A DNA stretch of 64,000 nt, taken from assembly GCF_002075345.1 (NCBI RefSeq), contig NZ_NAEW01000016.1:1-64000 (forward strand), read 5' to 3'. The position numbers and the translations under genes were made by a program. Shown here piece by piece: positions 9,803 to 21,804 of this stretch (position 1 is its first letter; each line of letters starts with the position of its first letter). Origin of the DNA: Citrobacter braakii. Lineage in GTDB: Bacteria > Pseudomonadota > Gammaproteobacteria > Enterobacterales > Enterobacteriaceae. Below the pieces are notes generated by a model. That model ran no database searches. It saw only the letters and a program-made list of their open reading frames with translations, and was not told the origin of the DNA.

Positions 9803-11122
9803 TTAGTGTGCGCTGGAGGTCACTTGTCGACCCGCTGCACGATCCCAGATAACTGCCAGGACCACCATCACGACTGTTGGCATCAACCACGCCAGCCCCT
9901 GCTCCGCCAGCGGTAAACGCTGGGTCCAGGCCGGTAACACGTCGCCAATTGCAGAAGCTTTAATGCCATCAAGGATACCAAAAATCAGGCTGATAAACAT
10001 CGCAGGTGCAATGACGCGGGAAGAATTATGCCACCATGAGCGGGTAAAACTTAATACAACCAGTGCGATACATGGCGGATAGATAGCCGTCAGCACCGGA
10101 ATAGAGATCTGAATCAGATGGCTCAGACCCAGGTTAGAGACCACCATCGAGAAGCCGCCGAGGATAAATACCAGCGTACGATAAGACAGTGGAACGTACT
10201 GGGCAAAGAACTCTGCGCACGCGCAGGTCAGGCCAACAGCGGTGACCAGACAGGCGATGAAAATCAACGCCGCCAGCAGGAAGCTCCCTGCGCCACCAAA
10301 GGTGTGCTGAACATACGCATGCAGAATTGCCGCGCCGTTAGCAGATTGATCGACCAGAATTGCGCTATCTGAACCCAGACGGAACAGCGCGAGATACAGC
10401 AGCGTTAAGCCCACACCCGCCATCAAACCCGCCCAAACGGTATAACGGGTCAGCAGACGCGCTTCAGTAACGCCACGCGAGCGAGCGGCGTTGACGATAA
10501 CAATACCAAATACCATCGCGCCCAGCGTATCCATGGTCAGATACCCGTTCACGAAGCCATTAGAAAACGCAGCAGTTTGATAGGCTTCCATCGCATTGCT
10601 GATCGGGCCTGCTGGCCAGACGATTGCGGCGACAGACAGGACCACCAGCGCCAGGATTTTCAGCGGAGCCAGGAAATTACCAACCGTATCCAGCAGTTTG
10701 CCCGGATACAGCGAAACCAGAATCACAATCGCGAAATAGACCACGCTGTAGATAAGCAGTGGCAGCGCGGAGTCACCGGTCAGCGGTGCAATCCCGACTT
10801 CGAAAGAGACCGTCGCGGTACGCGGCGTAGCAAATAACGGTCCAACAGCCAGATAGCACACGGTCGCCAGCAGCAAACCAGCGACTTTACCGATAGGCGT
10901 GCTCAGTCGGTCCACACCACCACCGACTTTCGCCAGCGCGACAACGGTAAGTACCGGCAGGCCAACGGCGGTAATCAAAAAGCCAAAAGCCGCAGTCCAG
11001 ACGTGTTCACCTGCCTGCAAACCAACCATTGGGGGGAAGATGATGTTACCTGCACCAACGAACAGTGCAAATGTCATAAATCCCAAAGCGATAATATCGC
11101 GCGATTTTAACTGATGGGTCAT
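9803..11122 (-). CDS. brnQ: Branched-chain amino acid:cation symporter BrnQ
   Basis: 439 residues, twelve hydrophobic segments, the LIVCS family signature [14 protein letters not shown] near the N-terminus. Carries leucine, isoleucine and valine into the cytoplasm, driven by a cation gradient (LIV-II system). Length and position downstream of phoR on the same strand agree with E. coli. A terminator lies between phoR and brnQ (11481-11500), so brnQ should have its own promoter in the 360 nt before it. BrnQ enzymes also accept the azaleucine and glycylvaline analogues in Salmonella, which is family knowledge only. Confidence 0.95.
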   Translation of the reverse strand: MTHQLKSRDIIALGFMTFALFVGAGNIIFPPMVGLQAGEHVWTAAFGFLITAVGLPVLTVVALAKVGGGVDRLSTPIGKVAGLLLATVCYLAVGPLFATPRTATVSFEVGIAPLTGDSALPLLIYSVVYFAIVILVSLYPGKLLDTVGNFLAPLKILALVVLSVAAIVWPAGPISNAMEAYQTAAFSNGFVNGYLTMDTLGAMVFGIVIVNAARSRGVTEARLLTRYTVWAGLMAGVGLTLLYLALFRLGSDSAILVDQSANGAAILHAYVQHTFGGAGSFLLAALIFIACLVTAVGLTCACAEFFAQYVPLSYRTLVFILGGFSMVVSNLGLSHLIQISIPVLTAIYPPCIALVVLSFTRSWWHNSSRVIAPAMFISLIFGILDGIKASAIGDVLPAWTQRLPLAEQGLAWLMPTVVMVVLAVIWDRAAGRQVTSSAH

Positions 11123-11480
11123 AAAGTCTTACTGCCTGTGGATGTGGTGTTGAAAATAATAAATTTTTGCCTTTCCCTGGGGGACAATACAGCGGCATTT
11201 TTGCTCAATTCCAGCGGGAAACACTCCCAGACTGGCGCGGCGAAGAATAGTTTTTCGATTTACCGCGTAAATGCAGTCGGTATGACAGCACCTGGAGCGC
11301 AATTTAAACGCTTATAACGTTTTAAAGCAAGGTGGGATCCAAAAACCAGAACAATATAGCGATATGAAAAATGGGGTTAGCACAAAACACCATTTCATGG
11401 AAAAAGGTATGGGTAATAGTTCGAACAAAAAACAACCAAACGTCGTAAAATTCAGGATGGTTATATTGACCGCATAGAAA
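11123..11480. other. Intergenic region upstream of brnQ
   Basis: 358 nt with no credible gene. It must contain the brnQ promoter and leader. I see A/T-rich tracts near 11150-11200 and 11330-11450 but no operator I can name. Confidence 0.5.
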
Positions 11481-11500
11481 AAGCCAGCTTGCGCTGGCTT
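11481..11500 (-). terminator. phoR terminator
   Basis: 8-bp stem AAGCCAGC/GCTGGCTT with a TTGC loop, flanked by T-runs on both strands (TTTTTCTATG in the phoR direction). Ends the phoBR transcript. Confidence 0.8.
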
Positions 11501-11527
11501 TTGGAAAGATTATCTTACGAATGCGCC

Positions 11528-12823
11528 TTAACCGTTAATTTTGGCAATTAAACGTTCCGGGATCACGAAACTAAATCGCGTCCCAACGCCTGGTTCGCTT
11601 TCGATATTCAAGCGACTGTCGTGATGATGCAGCGCATGCTTAACGATGGCCAGGCCAAGTCCGCTGCCGCCCGTTTGCCGCGATCGCGCCTTATCCACAC
11701 GATAAAAACGTTCGGTTAAGCGTGGAATATGCTCGGCGGCAATGCCTGGACCGTTGTCTTCCACGCAAAACTCCGCCCCCGACGCCACATGCTGCCAGCG
11801 TACGGTAATGTGCGTTCCCGCTGGCGTATGGTTCACCGCGTTGTAGACGAGATTCGAGATAGCGCTACGCAACTGCTCCTCGTTACCCCGCACGTTCAGG
11901 CTATTATCAACATCAAAGGTAAACGTATGTTTTTGCTGGCTCAGCGTTTGCGCTTCGTGTTCGAGCACGCGCAGCATCATGGGCACATCGACCTTCTCAT
12001 TCAGCAGTAGCGTCGGCGCAGCCTCAATTTTTGACAGCGTCAGCAGCTGTTTCACCAGCCCTTCCATGCGATACGTTTGTTCACGCATGGTATGCAGCGC
12101 TTTTTCACGCGTCGTCCCTTCCAGCGGATGCTCCTGCATCATTTCCAGGTACCCTTGTAACACCGTCAGCGGCGTACGCAGTTCATGGCTGGCGTTGGCG
12201 AAAAAGTTACGTCGTGAACCTTCCAGTTGATGCATCTGGGTAACGTCGCGCGCCACCATCAGCAGTTGCTTATCGGTATAGGGCATCACGCGAATTTCCA
12301 GATGCCGTCCGGTATTGAGTACCAGATTGATCGGTCGGCTAAAATCGCGCGTTTTCAGATATTGTGTAAATTCCGGGTAGCGCAACAGGTTAAGAATATT
12401 TTGCCCGCTATCGTCCGGCCAGCGCAGTCCCAGAACCTGCTGGGCCAGTCCGTTACACCAGAAGATACCGCCTTCTTCAGTGGTCAGCACCACCGCGTCG
12501 GGTAGCGATTCCGCCCCGCTGCGAAAACGTTTAATCAGATTACCCAGTTCACGACGGCGCTTTTTGTTGCGCAGTTGCATTTGATGCAGCCCGTACAGCA
12601 ACGGCTCCCAACTGCCTCGCCCCGGCGGCGGCGTCATGCTTCTGTCGACCCATAGCCACCAGGACAAACGTAATAAATTCCAGAAATGCCAGATAAGCAG
12701 GCCCGTTACCGACGCCAGTAAAAACCAGGGCAGGTAACCGAAAAAAGCGCTAAGGATAAATGCCGGTATGCAGCACAGGATCAGCTCCAGTACCAACCTT
12801 TTCCATGACAATCGTTCTAGCAA
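11528..12823 (-). CDS. phoR: Phosphate regulon sensor histidine kinase PhoR
   Basis: 431 residues, as in E. coli. Two N-terminal membrane segments (about 8-28 and 32-50) with almost no periplasmic loop, a PAS domain (about 95-190), the HisKA box with phospho-acceptor His213 in [15 protein letters not shown], and an HATPase_c domain with N-box [10 protein letters not shown]1 DNGPGI and G2 [12 protein letters not shown]. It phosphorylates PhoB under phosphate limitation and dephosphorylates it in plenty, through contact with the Pst transporter and PhoU. The frame begins at a TTG (12821-12823) giving the E. coli N-terminus MLERLSWKR, so a non-ATG start is used. It follows phoB by 50 nt in one operon. 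Confidence 0.96.
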   Translation of the reverse strand: MLERLSWKRLVLELILCCIPAFILSAFFGYLPWFLLASVTGLLIWHFWNLLRLSWWLWVDRSMTPPPGRGSWEPLLYGLHQMQLRNKKRRRELGNLIKRFRSGAESLPDAVVLTTEEGGIFWCNGLAQQVLGLRWPDDSGQNILNLLRYPEFTQYLKTRDFSRPINLVLNTGRHLEIRVMPYTDKQLLMVARDVTQMHQLEGSRRNFFANASHELRTPLTVLQGYLEMMQEHPLEGTTREKALHTMREQTYRMEGLVKQLLTLSKIEAAPTLLLNEKVDVPMMLRVLEHEAQTLSQQKHTFTFDVDNSLNVRGNEEQLRSAISNLVYNAVNHTPAGTHITVRWQHVASGAEFCVEDNGPGIAAEHIPRLTERFYRVDKARSRQTGGSGLGLAIVKHALHHHDSRLNIESEPGVGTRFSFVIPERLIAKING

Positions 12824-12873
12824 ACGTCTTACTCCCTATACGGCCTATTCCTTCAGGCCCTGATTCTTGTCAG

Positions 12874-13563
12874 TCAGAAGCGGGTTGAAAAACGATATCC
12901 CGTCCCGCGAACCGTCTGCACCATACGATCGTGTCCGCTGTGCTCCAGCGCCTTACGTAAGCGGCGGATGTGCACATCCACTGTCCGGTCTTCCACGTAC
13001 ACATTGGTTCCCCAGACATGATTGAGGAGTTGCTCGCGACTGTAGACACGCTCGGGATGAGTCATAAAGAAGTGCAACAGTTTGAATTCGGTCGGCCCCA
13101 TATCCAGCGGATCCTTGCCGGTCATCACGCGATGCGAGGTGGGATCAAGGCTTAGCCCCTGCATCTCTATAACCTCTTCCACCGCCATCGGTGAAATACG
13201 ACGCAGAACTGCTTTAATACGCGCCACCAGCTCCTTGGGAGAAAAGGGCTTGGTAATATAATCATCCGCGCCGGTTTCCAGCCCCCGGACGCGATCTTCC
13301 TCTTCCCCCCTCGCTGTCAGCATCATCACCGGGATATCCCGCGTCATCGCTTCGCGCTTGAGATGTTTAATAAACTGTAGACCCGAGCCGCCGGGAAGCA
13401 TCCAATCAAGCAGGACGAGATCCGGCCAGGGTTCATTGAGTTGGTTCACAGCACTGTCATAGTCTTCGGCTTCAACGGGTTGAAATCCGTTTTGCTCGAG
13501 CACGAAGCAGACCATTTCACGAATTGGAGCTTCATCTTCTACGACCAGAATACGTCTCGCCAT
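12874..13563 (-). CDS. phoB: Phosphate regulon response regulator PhoB
   Basis: 229 residues. Receiver domain (1-120) with acidic pocket at Glu9/Asp10, phosphorylated Asp53 by my count in LLDWMLPGG, and the conserved Lys in DYITKPFSP; then an OmpR-type winged helix (about 130-229) with the recognition region [16 protein letters not shown]. Almost identical to the E. coli protein. Phospho-PhoB binds Pho boxes and activates phoA, psiF, pst, its own operon and others. A Pho-box-like repeat lies directly upstream at 13616-13644, and sbcDC is transcribed away from the same intergenic region. Confidence 0.98.
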   Translation of the reverse strand: MARRILVVEDEAPIREMVCFVLEQNGFQPVEAEDYDSAVNQLNEPWPDLVLLDWMLPGGSGLQFIKHLKREAMTRDIPVMMLTARGEEEDRVRGLETGADDYITKPFSPKELVARIKAVLRRISPMAVEEVIEMQGLSLDPTSHRVMTGKDPLDMGPTEFKLLHFFMTHPERVYSREQLLNHVWGTNVYVEDRTVDVHIRRLRKALEHSGHDRMVQTVRGTGYRFSTRF

Positions 13564-13615
13564 GATTTGCCCTGTTTGTAATTAAATCGTTTGCCATCAA
13601 TACAGTGCCATTATG

Positions 13616-13644
13616 CGTCAGTTTTATGACAGATTTATGAAAAG
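13616..13644 (-). promoter_or_regulatory. Pho box upstream of phoB
   Basis: On the minus strand TTTTCATAAATCTGTCATAA followed by AACTGACG: repeated CTGTCA-type heptamers spaced 11 bp apart by AT-rich spacers. It matches the E. coli phoB autoregulatory Pho box in sequence and position. Confidence 0.8.
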
Positions 13645-13753
13645 ATAGTCCAGGTTTAACGCAGCCCGGCGAATTATGACAGCCCGGAGACAAGATATTC
13701 CCACTCGTGAAGGGTTATAATTCCCGCCATTGTTTTACCGTCATGGAACTCTT

Positions 13754-14956
13754 ATGCGCATCCTTCACACGTCTGACTGGCATCTGGGCCAAAATTTCTA
13801 CAGCAAGAGCCGCGCCGCCGAGCATCAGGCCTTTCTCGACTGGCTGCTGGAAACGGCACAATCCCAGCAGGTGGATGCCATTATTGTGGCAGGCGATATT
13901 TTCGATACCGGCTCACCGCCTAGCTATGCCCGTGAGCTGTATAACCGTTTTGTCGTCAATCTGCAGCAAACCGGCTGTCATCTGGTGGTGCTGGCAGGCA
14001 ACCACGACTCCGTCGCCACACTCAATGAATCCCGAGATATTCTGGCGTTTCTCAACACCACGGTGGTTGCCAGCGCTGGTCATGGGCCGCAGATACTGCC
14101 GCTACGCGACGGTACGCCGGGGGCGATCCTGTGTCCGGTGCCTTTTTTACGTCCGCGCGACATCATCACCAGCCAGGCCGGGCTGACAGGACAAGAAAAA
14201 CAACAGCATTTACTGGGCGCAATCACCGACTACTATCAGCAGCAGTATCAGGATGCCTGCACGCTGCGCGGCGACCACAATCTCCCCATCATTGCGACCG
14301 GGCATTTGACCACCGTTGGAGCCAGTAAAAGCGACGCCGTACGTGACATTTATATCGGTACGCTGGACGCTTTCCCGGCGCAAAACTTCCCACCGGCAGA
14401 CTACATCGCGCTGGGACATATTCACCGGGCGCAGATTATCGGCGGCACGGAACATATTCGCTACTGCGGCTCGCCGATTGCCCTCAGTTTTGACGAGTGC
14501 GGCAAAAGCAAATGTGTACATCTGGTGAGCTTTGACGCGGGGAAACTCAGCGCCGTTGAAAATCTCACCGTGCCGGTTACGCAGCAGCTTGCGGTACTGA
14601 AAGGCGATTTAGCCGCCATTACTACCCAGCTTGAGCAGTGGCGCGGCGTGCAGCAAGAGCCACCGGTGTGGCTGGATATTGAAATCACCACCGACGACTA
14701 CCTGCATGATATGCAACGTAAGATCCAGGCCTTAACCGAAGATTTACCGGTAGAGGTGCTACTGGTGCGCCGCAGTCGGGAACAGCGCGAACGCATTATG
14801 GCCAATGAACGACGTGAAACGTTAAGCGAGCTGAGCGTGGCAGAGGTTTTTGACCGCCGCCTGGCGCTGGAAGAACTCGAAGAACCGCAGCGTGAGCGGC
14901 TTAACCAGCTGTTTAGCGCAACCTTACAAACGCTTGCCGGGGAGGCTGAAGCATGA
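13754..14956 (+). CDS. sbcD: SbcD, nuclease subunit of SbcCD
   Basis: 400 residues. Calcineurin-like phosphoesterase motifs in order: DWHLG (Asp8, His10), GDIFD, GNHD, then GHIH, forming the two-metal Mn site. With SbcC it makes a double-strand exonuclease and hairpin endonuclease that opens palindromes and protein-blocked ends (Mre11-Rad50 type). The ATG at 13754 is chosen over an in-frame start eight codons upstream because it yields the E. coli N-terminus [10 protein letters not shown]. Its stop overlaps the sbcC start (ATGA), indicating translational coupling. It diverges from phoB. Confidence 0.97.
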   Translation: MRILHTSDWHLGQNFYSKSRAAEHQAFLDWLLETAQSQQVDAIIVAGDIFDTGSPPSYARELYNRFVVNLQQTGCHLVVLAGNHDSVATLNESRDILAFLNTTVVASAGHGPQILPLRDGTPGAILCPVPFLRPRDIITSQAGLTGQEKQQHLLGAITDYYQQQYQDACTLRGDHNLPIIATGHLTTVGASKSDAVRDIYIGTLDAFPAQNFPPADYIALGHIHRAQIIGGTEHIRYCGSPIALSFDECGKSKCVHLVSFDAGKLSAVENLTVPVTQQLAVLKGDLAAITTQLEQWRGVQQEPPVWLDIEITTDDYLHDMQRKIQALTEDLPVEVLLVRRSREQRERIMANERRETLSELSVAEVFDRRLALEELEEPQRERLNQLFSATLQTLAGEAEA

Positions 14957-17900
14957 AAATTCTCAGCCTGCGCCTGAAAAACCTCAACTCCCTGAAGGGA
15001 GAATGGAAAGTCGATTTTACGGCAGAACCGTTTGCCAGCAACGGGTTGTTCGCTATCACCGGGCCAACGGGCGCGGGGAAAACGACCCTGCTGGACGCAA
15101 TTTGCCTTGCGCTGTACCACGAAACGCCGCGCCTGAATACCGTGTCACAGTCGCAAAACGACCTGATGACCCGCGACACCGCGGAGTGTCTGGCCGAGGT
15201 CGAGTTTGAGGTGCGGGGCGAAGCCTACCGCGCATTCTGGAGCCAGAACCGGGCGCGCAATCAGCCGGAGGGCAATCTGCAGGTCCCTCGCGTAGAGCTG
15301 GCCCGCTGCTCCGACGGTAAAATCCTCGCCGATAAGGTCAAAGATAAGCTGGAGATGACCGCCGAGCTTACCGGGCTGGATTACGGACGTTTTACCCGTT
15401 CGATGCTGCTGTCTCAAGGGCAGTTTGCCGCATTTCTTAATGCCAAACCGAAAGAGCGCGCCGAGCTGCTGGAAGAGCTGACCGGCACTGAGATCTACGG
15501 CCAAATCTCCGCCATGGTATTTGAAAAGCACAAATCAGCGCGTACGGAACTGGAAAAACTGCAGGCCCAGGCCAGCGGTGTTGCGCTGTTAGCGCCAGAG
15601 CAATTGCAATCTCTGACAGAAAGTTTGCAGGTACTTACTGACGAAGAAAAACAATACCTTACCAGCCAACAAGCCCAGCAGCAGCACCTCAACTGGCTCA
15701 TGCGGCAAAATGAGCTACAGGCGGAGATAAACCGCCACCAGCAGGCATTACAGGCTGCACTTCAGGCGCAGGAAGAGGCGCAGCCGCAACTGGCGGCGCT
15801 GAGTCTGGCACTCCCGGCCAGAGCGTTACGCCCACACTGGGAGCGAATCCAGGAACAAACGGCTACGATTGACCGTACGCGACAGAAGATTCAGGAAGTG
15901 AATGCTCGCTTACAAAGCAGCTTAGCGCTGCGCGGACGTATTCGTCAGCAGGCACAAACGCAGTCGGCCGCTATGCTCGCCGGACAGCAAACGTTAACCG
16001 ACTGGCTGAAAGAACATGACCGCTTCCGCTTGTGGAGTAGCGAACTGGCAGGATGGAAAGCGCTGCTGGCCCAACAGTCCGACGCCAGCGCCCAACTGCG
16101 CCAGTGGCAGCAGTTGCGGGAGAACGACACGCGCAAGCTCGATGCGCTGGCGATTCCCACGCTGACCCTTTCGGCACAACAGGTAACGGAAGCGCTGGCG
16201 CAACATGTGCAGCTTCGTCCGTTACGCCAGCGGCTGAGTAATCTGCACGGGCAAATCGCCCCGAAGCAAAAGCAACTGGCGCAGCTACGCGCCACGCTTG
16301 TGCAGCGTCAGCAGGAGCTGGCCCAGCGCAATGCGGTGCTTACAGAAAAGCGTCAGCGCTATAAAGATAAAAATCAGCAGCTTGCCGATGTGAGAATCAT
16401 TTGCGAGCAGGAAGCCCGGATCAAAGATCTGGAAAGCCAGCGGGCACTATTGCAATCCGGCATGCCTTGCCCACTTTGCGGCTCCACCACGCACCCGGCG
16501 ATTGAACGCTATCAAACGCTCGAACTGAGTGTGAATCAGACACGGCGTGAAGCGCTGGAAAAAGAGGTCAAAACGCTGGCCGATGAGGGTTCAACGCTAC
16601 GCGGTCAACTTGAGGCGATAACCCAGCAACTTCAGCGCGATGAACGCGAAGTACAAACGCTTTCTCAGGAAGAGCAAGCACTTACTCAAGAGTGGCAGAC
16701 AGTCACCGCCAGCCTCAACGTGACGCTGCAACCGCAGGATGACATCGCCCCGTGGCTTGCCGCCCAGGAAGAGCACGAGCAGCAGCTTCACCAGTTGAGT
16801 CTGCGTCATACCCTGCAGGCGCAAATCACCGCACACACAGAGCAGATTACTCAGCTCCAGCAGCATATTGACCAGCGTCAGGCAACGTTAACCGCCGAGC
16901 TGGCCCGTCATGGTCTGTCCCTTCCGGCCGAGGGTGAAGTCGCCTCATGGCTGAGCGAGCGGGCGAACGAAGCGCAAATGTGGCAGCAGCGCCAAAACGA
17001 ACTGACTGAATTACAGGCTCGAATCGCCCAGCTTGCGCCGGTGCTGGAAACGCTGCCTGAAACCGATGCGCTTGGTGAAAACATTGAGAATCTGTCGCTG
17101 GAAAACTGGCGGCAGGTGCACGACGATTGTCTCTCTTTACAGGGGCAGTGGCAAACCTTACAGCAGCAGGAGGCGCAGGAGGTTCAGCGCGCAGCAGAAA
17201 TTCAGGCGCAGTTTGATACCGCATTGCAGGCCAGCATCTTTGCCGATCGCGACGCCTTTGTTGCCGCCCTGCTGGATGAAGAGACCTTTAACCGCCTTGA
17301 ACAATTGAAGCAATCACTGGAAGGCCAGCGACAGCAGGCGCAAACGCTGCTTAATCAGGCGCAGCAGGCGCTGGCGACTCATCAACAACAGCTACCAACC
17401 GGGGTGGATCTCACGCTCACCGTGCAACATCTTCACGACGCGCTGGCGCAACTCACCCAGCAGCTACGGGAGAACACCACTCGTCAGGGCGAAATTCGCC
17501 AGCAGCTCAAGCAGGATGGTGAAAACCGCCAGCAGCAGCAGGCGCTGATGCTCGAGATTGCGAAAGTCGCACAGCAGGTCGAAGACTGGGGCTATCTGAA
17601 CGCGCTGATCGGCTCGAAAGAGGGAGATAAATTCCGCAAGTTTGCCCAGGGGCTGACGCTGGATAATCTGGTCTGGCTTGCCAACAACCAGTTGACCCGA
17701 CTGCACGGTCGCTATTTGTTGCAGCGCAAGGCCAGCGAAGCGCTGGAGCTGGAAGTGGTTGATACCTGGCAGGCCGATGCCGTGCGTGACACGCGTACGC
17801 TTTCCGGCGGCGAGAGCTTCCTCGTGAGTCTGGCGCTGGCGCTGGCGTTGTCCGATCTGGTCAGCCACAAAACGCGAATTGACTCCCTGTTCCTCGACGA

Positions 17901-18099
17901 AGGTTTCGGCACGTTGGACAGCGAAACGCTGGATACCGCCCTGGATGCGCTCGATGCGCTCAACGCCACTGGCAAAACTATTGGTGTCATCAGCCACGTT
18001 GAAGCGATGAAAGAACGCATTCCGGTGCAGATCAAGGTCAAAAAAATCAACGGACTGGGCTACAGCAAACTCGATAAAATGTTTGCAGTTGATGCCTGA
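14953..18099 (+). CDS. sbcC: SbcC, ATPase subunit of SbcCD
   Basis: 1048 residues, Rad50/SMC type. Walker [10 protein letters not shown] near residue 37, two very long Gln/Glu/Ala-rich coiled-coil arms, a zinc hook CPLC at Cys506-Cys509 at the apex, and a C-terminal lobe with the signature [19 protein letters not shown] and Walker [16 protein letters not shown] binding closes the head domains on SbcD and controls DNA access. The many CAG-rich stretches in the DNA reflect coiled-coil Gln codons. sbcDC is a two-gene operon; a REP-like palindrome follows. Confidence 0.97.
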   Translation: MKILSLRLKNLNSLKGEWKVDFTAEPFASNGLFAITGPTGAGKTTLLDAICLALYHETPRLNTVSQSQNDLMTRDTAECLAEVEFEVRGEAYRAFWSQNRARNQPEGNLQVPRVELARCSDGKILADKVKDKLEMTAELTGLDYGRFTRSMLLSQGQFAAFLNAKPKERAELLEELTGTEIYGQISAMVFEKHKSARTELEKLQAQASGVALLAPEQLQSLTESLQVLTDEEKQYLTSQQAQQQHLNWLMRQNELQAEINRHQQALQAALQAQEEAQPQLAALSLALPARALRPHWERIQEQTATIDRTRQKIQEVNARLQSSLALRGRIRQQAQTQSAAMLAGQQTLTDWLKEHDRFRLWSSELAGWKALLAQQSDASAQLRQWQQLRENDTRKLDALAIPTLTLSAQQVTEALAQHVQLRPLRQRLSNLHGQIAPKQKQLAQLRATLVQRQQELAQRNAVLTEKRQRYKDKNQQLADVRIICEQEARIKDLESQRALLQSGMPCPLCGSTTHPAIERYQTLELSVNQTRREALEKEVKTLADEGSTLRGQLEAITQQLQRDEREVQTLSQEEQALTQEWQTVTASLNVTLQPQDDIAPWLAAQEEHEQQLHQLSLRHTLQAQITAHTEQITQLQQHIDQRQATLTAELARHGLSLPAEGEVASWLSERANEAQMWQQRQNELTELQARIAQLAPVLETLPETDALGENIENLSLENWRQVHDDCLSLQGQWQTLQQQEAQEVQRAAEIQAQFDTALQASIFADRDAFVAALLDEETFNRLEQLKQSLEGQRQQAQTLLNQAQQALATHQQQLPTGVDLTLTVQHLHDALAQLTQQLRENTTRQGEIRQQLKQDGENRQQQQALMLEIAKVAQQVEDWGYLNALIGSKEGDKFRKFAQGLTLDNLVWLANNQLTRLHGRYLLQRKASEALELEVVDTWQADAVRDTRTLSGGESFLVSLALALALSDLVSHKTRIDSLFLDEGFGTLDSETLDTALDALDALNATGKTIGVISHVEAMKERIPVQIKVKKINGLGYSKLDKMFAVDA

Positions 18100-18119
18100 T
18101 AGCAGCTCAGCACCTGGAG

Positions 18120-18146
18120 GCCGGATATGCGCCAGCGCTATCCGGC
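18120..18146. repeat. REP-type palindrome after sbcC
   Basis: Imperfect inverted repeat with outer arms GCCGGATA and TATCCGGC around a GC-rich centre, matching the enterobacterial REP (PU) core. Placed 20 nt past the sbcC stop, where REPs often protect a transcript's 3' end. Confidence 0.65.
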
Positions 18147-18286
18147 ACAGCACATAGCACGATCGTGAATACACAAAGACGGATATGAAATGGCATTCCA
18201 CTTCGCTTATCCGCAAGCTATCTCTATTGGCGGCGAACGTTCGCCGCTATGGCGCACATCGTGCGTCTTTCTTGTTGGCAGGTGGT

Positions 18287-19459
18287 ATGAAAAAAGTCAT
18301 TTTCTCTTTAGCTCTGGGGACATTTGGGCTGGGCATGGCCGAGTTTGGCATCATGGGTGTACTCACCGAGCTGGCGCGGGACGTGGGAATTACCATCCCT
18401 GCCGCTGGCCATATGATTTCGTTTTACGCTTTTGGCGTGGTGCTGGGCGCGCCTATTATTGCGCTCTTTTCCAACCGCTTTTCTCTCAAGCATATTCTGC
18501 TGTTTCTGGTCACGCTGTGCGTGATCGGCAACGCCATCTTCACCCTCTCCTCCTCATATTTAATGCTGGCGGTGGGCAGGCTGGTTTCCGGCTTTCCACA
18601 CGGCGCGTTTTTTGGCGTTGGCGCGATTATCCTGTCGAAGCTGGCCCGTCCGGGAAAAGTCACCGCCGCCGTCGCGGGCATGGTTTCGGGTATGACCGTT
18701 GCTAATCTGATTGGTATTCCCATCGGCACCTGGCTGAGTCAGGAATTTAGCTGGCGCTACACGTTTCTGCTGATAGCCGTCTTTAATATCGCCGTGATGG
18801 TCTCGATAACTTTTTGGGTACCCAACATCAGCGATGAAGCAAAAGGGAAACTGCGCGAACAATTTCACTTTTTGAAAACCCCCGCCCCGTGGCTCATCTT
18901 TTCCGCCACCATGTTTGGTAACGCCGGGGTTTTCGCCTGGTTCAGCTACGTCAAACCGTACATGATGTTCATCTCCGGCTTTTCCGAAGCGCTGATGACC
19001 TTCATCATGATGCTGGTAGGATTGGGGATGGTGTTGGGAAATCTGCTGAGCGGTCGCCTTTCTGGCCGCTATACGCCGCTGCGTATTGCGGTAATAACCG
19101 ACTTTGTAATTGTGCTGGCTCTGCTGCTGCTCTTTGCCTTTGGCGGGATCAAAGCCGCGTCGCTGACCTTCGCCTTTATTTGCTGCGCGGGCCTGTTTGC
19201 CCTGTCGGCGCCGCTGCAAATTTTGCTGCTGCAAAATGCTAAAGGGGGTGAGCTGCTGGGTGCGGCAGGAGGGCAAATTGCCTTTAATCTCGGCAGCGCA
19301 ATTGGCGCCTGGTGCGGTGGTATGATGCTGACGCTGGGCTTTGCCTACAACTACGTGACGTTGCCGGCGGCGCTGCTGTCGTTTTCTGCAATGTCGTCGC
19401 TGCTGCTCTACGGTCGCCTGAAGCGCAGCGTATCCCGGATGACTCCCGCTGCCGGATAG
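18287..19459 (+). CDS. araJ: AraJ, MFS efflux-type transporter
   Basis: 390 residues with twelve membrane segments of the major facilitator superfamily; drug:H+ antiporter-1 family features include the GxxxGxPxG-like motif in segment 5. E. coli araJ is induced by arabinose through AraC but is not needed for arabinose growth; a role in exporting arabinose-containing compounds has been proposed, not proven. The start at 18287 (after GGTGG) gives the E. coli N-terminus MKKVI(L/F)SLALGTFG; a longer in-frame reading from 18185 is rejected. It is convergent with mak. Confidence 0.93.
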   Translation: MKKVIFSLALGTFGLGMAEFGIMGVLTELARDVGITIPAAGHMISFYAFGVVLGAPIIALFSNRFSLKHILLFLVTLCVIGNAIFTLSSSYLMLAVGRLVSGFPHGAFFGVGAIILSKLARPGKVTAAVAGMVSGMTVANLIGIPIGTWLSQEFSWRYTFLLIAVFNIAVMVSITFWVPNISDEAKGKLREQFHFLKTPAPWLIFSATMFGNAGVFAWFSYVKPYMMFISGFSEALMTFIMMLVGLGMVLGNLLSGRLSGRYTPLRIAVITDFVIVLALLLLFAFGGIKAASLTFAFICCAGLFALSAPLQILLLQNAKGGELLGAAGGQIAFNLGSAIGAWCGGMMLTLGFAYNYVTLPAALLSFSAMSSLLLYGRLKRSVSRMTPAAG

Positions 19460-19476
19460 CCTCCGCGCTACCCGGC
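19451..19476. repeat. REP-type palindrome between araJ and mak
   Basis: Arms GCCGGATAGC and GCTACCCGGC with an imperfect match; the araJ stop codon lies in the left arm. It is the only palindrome between the convergent araJ and mak genes and may also serve as their shared terminator. Confidence 0.5.
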
Positions 19477-19486
19477 AACGCGAATA

Positions 19487-20395
19487 TTACTCCTGCGGCC
19501 ACAACCAGGCCGCGCCGCGCACACCGCTGGAGTCACCGTGCAGCGCCTTGCGTAGAGGCGTTTCGCACTCGCCGCCAAAGACAAACTGTTTAATCAACGT
19601 TGGCACGTTTTGATACAGTCGGTCGACATTACTCATTCCGCCGCCCAGCACGATTACGTCCGGATCGAGAATATTCACCACATGTGCCAGTGATTTCGCC
19701 AGACGCAGCTCGTACCGACTCAACGCCTGTTCCGCCAGGGTATCCCGGGCATTAACAAGACTGATAATTTCACTGCCCTTGAGCGGCTTACCGCTCAGAC
19801 GCTGGTAGTCGGTGGCAAAACCGGTTCCGGAAATGAAGGTTTCAATACAGCCTTGCTTGCCGCAATAGCAGGGCACTTCCTGCCGATAACGCAGTTCGTC
19901 TTCGTCCATCCACGGCAGCGGATTATGCCCCCACTCGCCCGCAGTACCGTTCCCGCCCGTGTGCGCCCGGCCGTTCAGCGCCACTCCAGCGCCACATCCT
20001 GTACCGATAATCACCGCAAACACGGTTTGCGCCCCCGCCGCTGCACCATCAACGGCTTCAGAAACCGCCAGGCAGTTGGCATCATTTGCCAGCCGCACTT
20101 CGCGATTCAGACGCGTACTCAGGTCTTTGTCAAAAGGTTGCCCGTTAAGCCAGGTCGAGTTGGCATTCTTCACCACTCCGGTGTAAGGCGAAATTGAACC
20201 GGGAATGCCCATCCCCACGGTTCCCGACTGCCCGGTGGCCTTTTCCGCCATCTCCACCAGCGCGGCGATGGTTTCTATCGTTTGCCGATAATCATCACGC
20301 GGCGTGGGCAGGCGATGGCGAAAAAGCTGTTCGCCTGCATCGCCAAGCGCGATAACTTCCGTTTTCGTACCGCCTAAATCGATACCTATACGCAC
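19487..20395 (-). CDS. mak: Fructokinase Mak (ROK family)
   Basis: 302 residues. ATP-binding motif near the N-terminus ([12 protein letters not shown]), ROK sugar-binding and catalytic region ([25 protein letters not shown]) and the ROK zinc motif [12 protein letters not shown]. Phosphorylates fructose, and less well mannose and glucose, at C6 in the cytoplasm. The start is the GTG at 20393-20395, which gives the 302-residue E. coli form; a longer frame from 20500 would run into the rdgC leader. It is divergent from rdgC across 91 nt. Confidence 0.95.
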   Translation of the reverse strand: MRIGIDLGGTKTEVIALGDAGEQLFRHRLPTPRDDYRQTIETIAALVEMAEKATGQSGTVGMGIPGSISPYTGVVKNANSTWLNGQPFDKDLSTRLNREVRLANDANCLAVSEAVDGAAAGAQTVFAVIIGTGCGAGVALNGRAHTGGNGTAGEWGHNPLPWMDEDELRYRQEVPCYCGKQGCIETFISGTGFATDYQRLSGKPLKGSEIISLVNARDTLAEQALSRYELRLAKSLAHVVNILDPDVIVLGGGMSNVDRLYQNVPTLIKQFVFGGECETPLRKALHGDSSGVRGAAWLWPQE

Positions 20396-20486
20396 TGTTT
20401 GCTCCTCTTCCCGATTAACAATGCAAGCATAGCGACAATTCGCTATCATGCCCGCTGGATTTAACGACAAGGCCGTGGAAATTATC

Positions 20487-21398
20487 ATGCTGTGGTTCAA
20501 AAATTTAATGGTTTACCGTCTTAGCCGCGATGTTTCTTTGCGTGCCGAAGAGATGGAAAAACAGCTGGCATCAATGACGTTCACCCCTTGCGGTAGCCAG
20601 GATATGGCAAAAATGGGCTGGGTTCCGCCGATGGGATCGCACAGCGATGCATTAACGCATACCGCCAATGGCCAAATTATTATCTGCGCCCGCAAAGAAG
20701 AAAAAATTCTGCCGTCGCCGGTTATCAAACAGGCGCTGGAAGCCAAAATATTCAAACTGGAAGCTGAGCAAGGTCGCAAACTCAAGAAGACCGAAAAAGA
20801 CTCGCTGAAAGATGAAGTTCTGCACTCATTGCTGCCGCGCGCCTTTAGCCGTTTCAGCCAGACGATGATGTGGATCGATACCGTCAACGATCTGATCATG
20901 GTTGATTGCGCGAGTGCGAAGAAAGCCGAAGATACGCTGGCGCTGCTGCGTAAGAGTCTCGGTTCGCTGCCGGTCGTTCCGCTGACGATGGAAAACCCCA
21001 TTGAGCTGACGCTGACCGAATGGGTTCGCTCCGGCACAACGGCACAGGGATTCCAGTTACTGGATGAAGCCGAACTAAAAGCGATCCTTGAAGACGGCGG
21101 CGTGATCCGCGCGAAAAAGCAGGATCTGGTCTGCGACGAAATCGCCGTGCATATCGAAGCGGGCAAACTGGTCACCAAGCTGGCCCTCGACTGGCAGCAG
21201 CGCATTCAGTTCGTGATGTGTGACGACGGCTCTATTAAGCGTTTGAAGTTTAGCGACGAGCTGCGCGATCAGAACGAAGATATTGACCGCGAAGATTATG
21301 CTCAGCGTTTTGATGCCGATTTCATCCTGATGACGGGTGAACTGGCGGCGCTGATTAAAAGTCTGGTGGAAGGATTAGGCGGCGAAGCGCAACGTTAA
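20487..21398 (+). CDS. rdgC: Recombination-associated protein RdgC
   Basis: 303 residues, the E. coli length, highly conserved throughout. RdgC forms a ring-shaped dimer that binds double-stranded DNA without sequence preference, associates with the nucleoid and inhibits RecA loading; it is needed for viability in some recombination mutants. No enzymatic motif. The ATG at 20487 is used, giving [14 protein letters not shown]; an in-frame ATG 13 codons earlier is rejected. A bidirectional-looking hairpin separates its end from ppnP. Confidence 0.97.
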   Translation: MLWFKNLMVYRLSRDVSLRAEEMEKQLASMTFTPCGSQDMAKMGWVPPMGSHSDALTHTANGQIIICARKEEKILPSPVIKQALEAKIFKLEAEQGRKLKKTEKDSLKDEVLHSLLPRAFSRFSQTMMWIDTVNDLIMVDCASAKKAEDTLALLRKSLGSLPVVPLTMENPIELTLTEWVRSGTTAQGFQLLDEAELKAILEDGGVIRAKKQDLVCDEIAVHIEAGKLVTKLALDWQQRIQFVMCDDGSIKRLKFSDELRDQNEDIDREDYAQRFDADFILMTGELAALIKSLVEGLGGEAQR

Positions 21399-21410
21399 GC
21401 CGTACTTACC

Positions 21411-21435
21411 GAATGGCGGCACAATGTCGCCATTC
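21411..21435. terminator. Shared terminator between rdgC and ppnP
   Basis: Perfect 8-bp stem GAATGGCG/CGCCATTC with a 9-nt loop, between convergent genes. The T-content after it is modest on either strand. Confidence 0.55.
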
Positions 21436-21448
21436 GTCATTTCTATGC

Positions 21449-21754
<306 letters not shown>

Positions 21755-21804
21755 TTAAGTTGAGAACCAATATAGGGGGCTGACGTTCCACCTGTCACGT
21801 AAAA

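Noticed and set aside
13707-14186. 159-codon plus-strand frame overlapping sbcD in another frame
   Set aside because: Wrong-frame shadow; sbcD motifs and E. coli length fix the real frame.
15000-18100. Many CAG/GCA-rich short repeats in sbcC
   Set aside because: They encode Gln/Ala coiled-coil arms and are not a DNA repeat array.
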